Source: CAZEQJ01 sp964514385 (lineage in GTDB: Bacteria; Bacteroidota; Bacteroidia; Cytophagales; Cyclobacteriaceae). From it: DNA of 20,357 nucleotides. Location of the stretch: assembly GCA_964514385.1 (NCBI GenBank), contig CAZEQJ010000053.1, forward strand, positions 1 to 20,357, in the 5' to 3' direction. This document shows, one piece after another, positions 14,200 through 20,357 of this stretch; the stretch's first letter is position 1, and each line of letters opens with the position of its first letter. Both the position numbers and the translations under genes were made by a program. The notes under the pieces were generated by a model that was not told the DNA's origin, searched no databases, and saw only the letters and a list, made by a program, of their open reading frames with translations.

Positions 14200-14988
14200 T
14201 CAATTGACTACCACTTCAGTAAAATACTGTTCGAAAATGCTTTTTGCCTGTATAAGCTGATCTGCTGTATTTTCCGGAACTCCCTCAAGTGGGTAGTCCA
14301 TCCCCATAAGTTGCCATTTATGTGCCCCCAGTTTATGATAGGGCTGAATCTCTAATTTTTCGATATTCTCATAATTCCGGAAATGCTCGCCAAGCTGATG
14401 AAGATGTTCTTTGTTATCGGTGAGGCCTGGAACTAATACATATCTCAACCAAACCGTCTTCCCTTTTTTTCTCAGGTATTCAGCAAACTCCAGCACCTTT
14501 CGGTTATTCCTTCCGGTTACGATTTCATGTGTTGAAGGGTCAATATGCTTAACATCCAGCAGTACCAGATCGGTAAGCGTAAGCAATTCCTCTACATGCC
14601 GGCTCATGATGTAGCCATTTGTGTCCAATGCCGTATGAATACCCTGATCCTTCAGCTTTTTGAATAAAGGAATGAGGTTTTTGGCCTGACAGCATGGCTC
14701 ACCACCAGATATGGTTACACCTCCACCACCCGAAAAATAGGGTTTGATGCGTATAGCCTCATTAAACACCTCGTCCACCGTTTTATTCTCACCCTTTCCG
14801 GGCTTCATTGTATCGGGGTTGGCGCAATAAAGGCATTGAAAGGGGCATCCCTGAAGAAAGGCCACATATCGTATACCCGGACCATCGAAGGTGCCGAATG
14901 ATTCAACTGAATGTACATTCAGCACCGGTGATTCCTCTGCATTGGACTGATGATATTCTTTTATGCTTCGCTGTTGGTTGTACTTCAT
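14200..14988 (-). CDS. pflA: Pyruvate formate-lyase activating enzyme (radical SAM)
   Basis: The 262-residue protein activates pyruvate formate-lyase by making its glycyl radical with S-adenosylmethionine and a [4Fe-4S] cluster. The cluster cysteines are in C48-x3-C52-x2-C55, just after TFDGPGIRYVAFLQG; GGGGVTISGGEP (about 90-100) is the SAM-binding stretch and LDTNG and LLDVKHID follow as in the family. It is about 16 residues longer than the E. coli enzyme, with an extra N-terminal segment before the first strand; a GTG at codon 22 would give the usual length, but the ATG at 14988 forms an ATGA overlap with the pflB stop, which favours it. A Cys-Cys pair follows SGGEP. The gene is the second of the pfl operon and cytoplasmic. 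Its role is secure. Confidence 0.96.
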   Translation of the reverse strand: MKYNQQRSIKEYHQSNAEESPVLNVHSVESFGTFDGPGIRYVAFLQGCPFQCLYCANPDTMKPGKGENKTVDEVFNEAIRIKPYFSGGGGVTISGGEPCCQAKNLIPLFKKLKDQGIHTALDTNGYIMSRHVEELLTLTDLVLLDVKHIDPSTHEIVTGRNNRKVLEFAEYLRKKGKTVWLRYVLVPGLTDNKEHLHQLGEHFRNYENIEKLEIQPYHKLGAHKWQLMGMDYPLEGVPENTADQLIQAKSIFEQYFTEVVVN

Positions 14989-17228
14989 ATTTTGTCAAAG
15001 AAACTTCTGGAAAGTACTTCCTGCTGCTGCTCTCTGGAAAGGCGGACAAAATTCACAGCGTAGCCTGATACCCTGATGGTCAGCTGTGGATAGTTTTCAG
15101 GATGCTCAATGGCGTCTTCCAGGAGCTCACGGTTCAGTACATTTACATTCAGGTGGTGAGCCCTGTTGTTAAAATACCCATCCAGTATAGCGACCAGATT
15201 GTTGATCCTTACCTGCTCGTTGTTGCCAAGCGTTTTGGGCAGCAACGACATTGTATTGGAAATGCCATCCAGACAATCTTCATACCTCAGTTTTGCAACC
15301 GAATTAAGGGATGCCAATGCACCGTGGGTATCGCGTCCATGCATAGGGTTTGCTCCGGGGGCGAAGGGTACTCCTTTTGCACGACCATCCGGCGTGGCTC
15401 CTGTTTTTTTACCGTACATCACATTGGAGGTAATGGTAAGGATGGACATGGTAGGCTCTGCATTTTTATACGTTCTGTGTGATGCCAGCTCGTGATTAAA
15501 TTCGGAAGAAACCAGCACAGCCAAGTCATCTACACGGTCATCATCATTGCCGTAGCAGGGGAATTCGCCCTTTATTTCGAAATCTGTCGCAAGGCCGTCT
15601 TCATTTCGGATTGCCGTGACAGTAGCGTGTTTTATCGCAGAAAGCGAATCAGCTACTATGGATAGCCCGGCTATACCATACGCTACATTGATATGCGGAT
15701 CGGTATCCACAAAAGCCATCTGTGCACGCTCGTAATAATATTTGTCGTGCATAAAATGTATGATATTCATTGAGTCGACATATACCCGGGCTACTTCTTT
15801 CATGGCTTGACGGAAGTTGGCCATCACCTCATCAAATCGTAGTTCATCACTTTTCAATGGTGGAATACCATCGATCACCTTTTCGCCTGTGATCTCACAT
15901 CGCCCTTCATTTAATGCGAGCAACATGGTTTTGGCAAGGTTGGTGCGGGCTCCGAAAAACTGGATCTGTTTGCCTATTTCCTGAAATGATACACAACAGG
16001 CTATCCCGTAGTCATCCGTCCTGCGGGTATCTCGCATCAGGTCATCATTTTCATACTGAATGGATGATGTATCTATTGATACGCGTGCACAGAATTTCTT
16101 AAACCCTTCCGGCAGGTCAGATGCCCAAAGTACCGTCATATTAGGTTCGGGTGAAGGGCCGAGGTTGTATAAAGTCTGAAGGAACCTGAAGGAGGTTTTG
16201 GTCACCTTATGGCCACCGGCAAGGCTTAATCCTCCGATAGCTTCAGTCACCCAGGTAGGGTCACCGGCAAAAATATCGTTGTACGCCTGTGGTCTCAGAT
16301 GGCGCACCATGCGAAGCTTGATTACCAGCTGGTCGATCAGCTCCTGTGCCTCCTTTTCGTTGATGTCACCATTTATCAAATCCCTTTCGATAAAAATATC
16401 AAGAAACGAGGATACATTCCCCAACGACATTGCGGCACCATCCTGTTCCTTTACCGCTGCCAGGTAGGCCATATAAACCCATTGAACTGCCTCACGGGCG
16501 TTTTCAGCGGGTCGGTATAAATCAAGTCCATACCGTTCTCCCAATGCTCCTATTTCTTTTAGCGCGCTGATTTGCTCATTTACCTCTTCACGAAGTCGTA
16601 TTCTGGAATCTGTCATTGGCCCGCCAAGGTGTTGCAGGTCCTCCTGCTTTTGTGCGACCAGCCGGTCAATACCATACAGGGCAAGCCGTCGGTAATCACC
16701 AATTATCCTGCCACGTGCATAATTATCGGGTAGACCGGTAAGAAAGCCCAGGCTTCTGAATTTCTTTATTTCATCAGTATATGCGTCAAATACGCCATCG
16801 TTATGGGATTTAACATAGTTGGAAAAAATCTCTTTTACCCGGGGGTTAAGCTCTACACCATTTTCACTACAAGCTTTTTCCACTACACGAGCACCGCCGT
16901 AAGGCTTTATTGCCCTTTTCAACAGTTCGTCAGTCTGTAATCCTACAATCACCTCATGCTCGCGTGAAATATACCCTGCACCATGTGAATTAATTCGTGA
17001 AATAATATCAGGATCAATGGATTTCACTCCATTATTCGCCAGCTCCTCCTTTACAGCTTCCATGGATAGGCCGAAAACGATTCGTGTATTTTCTGTTGGT
17101 CCGCAAAGAAAAGAATCGTCACCATCGTAGGCTGTGATATTGTTGGTTACAAAATCCCTGACATTGATTTCCTTTTCCCATCGTCCGGAAGTGAATGCTG
17201 CGGTTGCGGTAAGTGTTGGATTACTCAT
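14985..17228 (-). CDS. pflB: Pyruvate formate-lyase (formate C-acetyltransferase), glycyl radical enzyme
   Basis: The protein has 747 residues from the ATG at 17228; an ATG at 17288 would add 20 residues absent from relatives and lie in the control region. It converts pyruvate and CoA to formate and acetyl-CoA without oxygen. The active-site pair Cys411-Cys412 (in IACCVS) and the radical Gly722 (in RVSGYA, 25 residues before the end as in E. coli) are present, as are NVRDF near the start and GRGRIIGDYRR and SPEPNMT in the core. The double cysteine marks true PFL rather than choline- or glycerol-type relatives. pflA follows with a 4-base ATGA overlap. A perfect GTGA-N6-TCAC palindrome lies 54 bases before the start and could control the operon. 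No formate channel gene (focA) is in view. Highly confident call. Confidence 0.98.
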   Translation of the reverse strand: MSNPTLTATAAFTSGRWEKEINVRDFVTNNITAYDGDDSFLCGPTENTRIVFGLSMEAVKEELANNGVKSIDPDIISRINSHGAGYISREHEVIVGLQTDELLKRAIKPYGGARVVEKACSENGVELNPRVKEIFSNYVKSHNDGVFDAYTDEIKKFRSLGFLTGLPDNYARGRIIGDYRRLALYGIDRLVAQKQEDLQHLGGPMTDSRIRLREEVNEQISALKEIGALGERYGLDLYRPAENAREAVQWVYMAYLAAVKEQDGAAMSLGNVSSFLDIFIERDLINGDINEKEAQELIDQLVIKLRMVRHLRPQAYNDIFAGDPTWVTEAIGGLSLAGGHKVTKTSFRFLQTLYNLGPSPEPNMTVLWASDLPEGFKKFCARVSIDTSSIQYENDDLMRDTRRTDDYGIACCVSFQEIGKQIQFFGARTNLAKTMLLALNEGRCEITGEKVIDGIPPLKSDELRFDEVMANFRQAMKEVARVYVDSMNIIHFMHDKYYYERAQMAFVDTDPHINVAYGIAGLSIVADSLSAIKHATVTAIRNEDGLATDFEIKGEFPCYGNDDDRVDDLAVLVSSEFNHELASHRTYKNAEPTMSILTITSNVMYGKKTGATPDGRAKGVPFAPGANPMHGRDTHGALASLNSVAKLRYEDCLDGISNTMSLLPKTLGNNEQVRINNLVAILDGYFNNRAHHLNVNVLNRELLEDAIEHPENYPQLTIRVSGYAVNFVRLSREQQQEVLSRSFFDKI

Positions 17229-17251
17229 AAAAATGATCTTTAATTTTGGTG

Positions 17252-17259
17252 CGAAACTA
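17252..17259 (-). promoter_or_regulatory. Candidate pflB -7 box
   Basis: On the minus strand TAGTTTCG differs from TAnnTTTG at one base and lies about 24 bases before the pflB ATG. Transcription would start near 17248. No standard -33 box is found; an activator site upstream would make that understandable. Confidence 0.35.
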
Positions 17260-17281
17260 AGGAACAGAATCTGTGGTGTAA

Positions 17282-17295
17282 GTGACATAGCTCAC
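17282..17295. promoter_or_regulatory. Candidate Crp/Fnr-family operator upstream of pflB
   Basis: GTGA-CATAGC-TCAC is a perfect GTGA-N6-TCAC core, the pattern bound by Crp and by many Crp/Fnr-family proteins. Its centre at about 17288.5 is roughly 40 bases upstream of the inferred pflB start of transcription, a position normal for class II activation. The FNR form (TTGAT-N4-ATCAA) is not matched. The site lies between divergent genes and could also act on the Asp-box gene at 17429. Confidence 0.5.
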
Positions 17296-17428
17296 ATGAT
17301 ACGGGGAGATGAATCATTAACCTAACTGCAACCACATGGCTCCATCGGTATAAATAATCAGCCGGATACGGTCTATCCGTGTGGATCTCTCATATAATCC
17401 TTTATATTGGCAGAAATAATATTGTCCG

Positions 17429-20357
17429 ATGAACTTAAATATCACAAAGCTCTTCTTTGTTCTTTTGGTAGCCTCACTGGCCGCTGTTGCTCAAAATGCC
17501 GATTTACAATTCCGCAATGTCGGTCCCCTTCGTGGCGGCCGCGTCACCGCTGTTGCCGGCACCGTCGCCGAGCCCGGCACTTTCTATCTTGGAGCAACGG
17601 GAGGTGGCGTATGGAAAAGTACGGATTATGGCACAAGCTGGCAGAATGTTTCGGATGGCTATTTCTCCACTCCTTCCATCGGTGCTATTGCCGTAGATCA
17701 GGAAGACCCGAATATTGTGTATGTGGGTACCGGATCAGACGGGCTTCGCAGCAATGTGATTGCGGGAAAAGGTGTCTATAAAACAGTGGATGGCGGCACT
17801 ACCTGGCAGCATATCGGGCTGGAAAAGGCAGGGCAGATTGGCGCTGTAATCATACATCCGAAGGATCACAATATCGTGTATGTAGCAGCCGTGGGTCATG
17901 CATTCAACAGCAATCCTGAGCGGGGTATTTTCAAAACGGTAAATGGAGGTAAAAGCTGGGAAAAGGTGCTTTATATCTCCGAAAATTCCGGTTTTTCTGA
18001 TATTGAATTTTTACCTGGCAATCCTTCGACATTATTTGCAGCAGCATGGAAAGCTGAGCGTAAACCATGGACGATCATCAGTGGCGGGCAACAGCAAGAG
18101 GGTGGTATATATAAATCTACAGATGATGGTAAAACATGGGAAAAGACCACGAAAGGTCTGCCGGAAGGCCTGATTGGGAAGATCGACATTGGAGTCACAC
18201 CGGCTGACTCAAAGATCGTTTATGCCCTTGTAGAAGCCCCCGGCGATAAAGGTGGTATGTATAAATCCATCAATCAGGGACAATCATTTACACAAGTGTC
18301 AAGCTATGGCGGTATACGAACCCGGCCTTTTTACTACACCAACGTACGGGTAGACCCTCAGGATGCAGATAAGCTTTACGTGCTGGCCACCGGTTATTTC
18401 CGCTCGGATGATGGTGGTAAAAGCTGGAACAGAATCAGCTCACCACATGGCGATAATCATGATATGTGGATCAACCCGACTAATCCGGACTTATTCATAC
18501 AGTCTAATGATGGTGGTGCCAACGTCACTTTCAATGGTGGAAGCACGTGGTCGACACAATTCAACCAACCTACGGCAGAGATATACCAGGTAGAGGTAGA
18601 TCACCAATATCCTTACTGGCTATACGGTGGACAGCAGGATAATTACTCCACCATAGCTGTACCCAGTAATCTTCCGGCAAGTATTCAGGCGAGTGAAACC
18701 GGCTTTATTATCAATACAGGAGGGTGTGAAACTGGACCTGCAGTACCCAATCCGGTGAATCCCAACATCGTGTATTCCAACTGCAAAGGACGATTTAGTG
18801 TATTCAATAAGCTTACCGGTGAAGAGAAATCGTATTACGTGGGCAATCATTATATGTATGGTCATAATCCAAAAGACCTGAAATACCGCTTTCAGCGGGT
18901 GTCGCCCATACATGTGTCGCCTCATGACCCTTCAGTCATTTACCATACCTCCCAGTTTGTACATCGTACCCGTGATGAGGGTATCACCTGGGAAACCATA
19001 TCACCCGATCTGACGGCTTTCGACCCTGAAAAACAGGTTATTTCCGGTGAGCCCATCACACGTGATATTACCGGCGAAGAATATTACAGCACCATTTACG
19101 CCATACAGGAATCTACTGCCAGGAAAGGCGTTATCTGGACCGGCTCCAATGACGGGCTGGTATTCGTAACGCAGGATGACGGCAACACTTGGGAAAATGT
19201 AACACCAGCCAAATTACCGGAAGGAGGGCGTGTAGATGCTGTTGCTCCATCACCACATAACCCCGCCAAAGCCATTGTCAGCATCCTACTCTACCAGCTT
19301 GCCGACTGGAAACCCTACATTTACAAGACGGAAAACTATGGTAAATCCTGGACTTTAATAACCAATGGTATACCAGCTGACTATCCTGTCCGCGTAGTAC
19401 GTGAAGATCCGGTAATGGAGGGGTTGCTTTTCGCCGGTACGGAATATGGTCTGTTTTATTCAGTAGATGACGGCAGTAGCTGGAAGCCACTGCAGCTTAA
19501 TTTACCTGTAGTACCTGTAACCGACCTTAAAATTCACCGCAATGACCTGGTGTTGTCTACAATGGGAAGAGGATTCTGGATACTGGATAACATGTCTGTG
19601 CTCAGGGAAATTGACCTCTCGGCGAATGAATATAAATTGCATACTCCTGACCGGACCATACGCTATCGGGAGGGTGGTAACCCCTACAACGTACCTCAGT
19701 TTGAGCGGCCGGGGGTTATTATCGATTATTATTTACCTGTGGCTGATACAACATACATCAGGATGGACATATTGGATGAAAAGGGAGGCCTGGTAAATAC
19801 CTATTTCAACGATACCACCAAAGTGGAAGAAAGCGTGACGCGTGATATGGCAACCAATAATGTCACGTTTGTGATAAACCGGAGCCTGAGTGGAAAAAAA
19901 GGACATAATAGATTCAGATGGGATATGCGCCATTTCGGTCCATGGAGTGCAAGTGATTATCGTCGCTATGCAGGCGGTCCAATGGTGGCGCCAGGCACTT
20001 ATACCATACGTCTTACCAGTAACGGAAAAGTGCTGGAGAAAACATTTGAGTTGGTATTGGACCCCCGTTCGGATAGCTCAGGCATCACAGCAGAGATGGT
20101 CCGTGACAACATAGCATTTCAGCTGAAAGTGGCCGAACTGGTAACCAGTGCTCGTCGGTACGAGGCAGATCTGGAGGCGCAACTTGACGAGGAAATAACA
20201 GCGGCAGAAAAGACAACCATCAGGAAAAAGCTGGCAGAACTGCAATCTGAAAACATCACCTATCCGCAGCCAATGTTAATGGACCAGATCGAATATTTAT
20301 ATTCGGCTGTGAATGGCGCAGATCAGGTGCCCGGTAAAGATGCTATACAGCGTTATG
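17429..20357 (+). CDS. Large exported Asp-box (sortilin/VPS10-like, sialidase-like propeller) protein, 3' end cut off
   Basis: The frame from the ATG at 17429 is open for 976 codons to the window edge without a stop, checked codon by codon. A Sec signal peptide ends near AAVAQ (about residue 22). Eleven Asp-box motifs (S/T-x-D/N-x-G-x-S/T-W/F) stand at about residues 64, 119, 170, 230, 280, 326, 367, 514, 581, 634 and 678, which mark beta-propeller blades as in VPS10/sortilin and BNR-type proteins. After about residue 700 a beta-rich part follows, then a charged helical stretch (about 890-935). Relatives of about 1000 residues are common in Bacteroidota and annotated as glycosyl hydrolase or WD40/BNR-like, but no catalytic residues are evident and sialidase activity should not be assumed. 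The missing part is probably short, about 30-100 residues. It is divergent from pflB. Confidence 0.9.
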   Translation, partial: MNLNITKLFFVLLVASLAAVAQNADLQFRNVGPLRGGRVTAVAGTVAEPGTFYLGATGGGVWKSTDYGTSWQNVSDGYFSTPSIGAIAVDQEDPNIVYVGTGSDGLRSNVIAGKGVYKTVDGGTTWQHIGLEKAGQIGAVIIHPKDHNIVYVAAVGHAFNSNPERGIFKTVNGGKSWEKVLYISENSGFSDIEFLPGNPSTLFAAAWKAERKPWTIISGGQQQEGGIYKSTDDGKTWEKTTKGLPEGLIGKIDIGVTPADSKIVYALVEAPGDKGGMYKSINQGQSFTQVSSYGGIRTRPFYYTNVRVDPQDADKLYVLATGYFRSDDGGKSWNRISSPHGDNHDMWINPTNPDLFIQSNDGGANVTFNGGSTWSTQFNQPTAEIYQVEVDHQYPYWLYGGQQDNYSTIAVPSNLPASIQASETGFIINTGGCETGPAVPNPVNPNIVYSNCKGRFSVFNKLTGEEKSYYVGNHYMYGHNPKDLKYRFQRVSPIHVSPHDPSVIYHTSQFVHRTRDEGITWETISPDLTAFDPEKQVISGEPITRDITGEEYYSTIYAIQESTARKGVIWTGSNDGLVFVTQDDGNTWENVTPAKLPEGGRVDAVAPSPHNPAKAIVSILLYQLADWKPYIYKTENYGKSWTLITNGIPADYPVRVVREDPVMEGLLFAGTEYGLFYSVDDGSSWKPLQLNLPVVPVTDLKIHRNDLVLSTMGRGFWILDNMSVLREIDLSANEYKLHTPDRTIRYREGGNPYNVPQFERPGVIIDYYLPVADTTYIRMDILDEKGGLVNTYFNDTTKVEESVTRDMATNNVTFVINRSLSGKKGHNRFRWDMRHFGPWSASDYRRYAGGPMVAPGTYTIRLTSNGKVLEKTFELVLDPRSDSSGITAEMVRDNIAFQLKVAELVTSARRYEADLEAQLDEEITAAEKTTIRKKLAELQSENITYPQPMLMDQIEYLYSAVNGADQVPGKDAIQRY

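Noticed and set aside
17229..17288. Longer pflB form starting at 17288
   Set aside because: The extra 20 residues have no counterpart in known PflB proteins and would overlap the palindromic control site.
17282..17295. FNR site (TTGAT-N4-ATCAA) before pflB
   Set aside because: The core reads GTGA-N6-TCAC, which is the Crp-type form; the FNR spacing and bases do not match.
17407..17781. Plus-strand frame of 124 codons near the right edge
   Set aside because: It is rich in Arg, Cys and Ser and out of frame with the Asp-box gene, whose frame is open for 976 codons over the same bases.

Overview
The window comes from a member of the Bacteroidota, most likely a marine or environmental Cytophagia-type lineage; the genus cannot be told from sequence alone. 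Signs are a type IX secretion (Por) C-terminal sorting domain, lipoproteins with acidic residues directly after the lipobox cysteine, an OMP_b-brl-type barrel, TAnnTTTG-like -7 promoter boxes, few Shine-Dalgarno sequences, and DUF1800/DUF1501, DUF4369-TlpA and Asp-box proteins typical of the phylum. No tRNA, rRNA, CRISPR array, insertion sequence or phage gene was found.

Layout from left to right. (1) 1-2715, small accessory genes: the end of a YbjN-like gene with a strong terminator, a secreted TIM-barrel glycoside-hydrolase-like lipoprotein, a 473-base gene-poor stretch, and a BLUF blue-light sensor on the minus strand that starts with TTG. (2) 2716-4839: a secreted M1 zinc metallopeptidase. 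(3) 4989-10524: a compact four-gene plus-strand operon of DUF1800 protein, DUF1501 protein (twin-arginine signal plus T9SS sorting domain), outer-membrane beta-barrel and predicted surface lipoprotein. (4) 10566-11806: thiol peroxidase tpx (minus) and, divergently, a small exported protein made of gap-free 26-residue HEAT-like repeats. (5) 11891-17228, all minus strand: pflB and pflA (pyruvate formate-lyase and its activase, ATGA overlap), then a DUF4369/TlpA-like thioredoxin and a secreted beta-propeller-like protein. (6) 17429 to the right edge: a very large Asp-box (sortilin/VPS10-like) exported protein, cut off by the window.

How the genes work together. The most system-like part is the DUF1800-DUF1501-barrel-lipoprotein operon. 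DUF1501 carries both a Tat-like signal and a T9SS sorting domain, its DUF1800 partner has no signal of its own, and the next two genes encode outer-membrane and probably surface components. This fits a cell-surface assembly of unknown function. The pfl operon has a perfect GTGA-N6-TCAC palindrome upstream, placed where a Crp/Fnr-family activator would act at an inferred promoter, so anaerobic or carbon-state control of fermentation is plausible. Most other genes are single transcription units for export, surface degradation or oxidative-stress defence. The window looks like ordinary chromosome with accessory elements rather than a mobile island.
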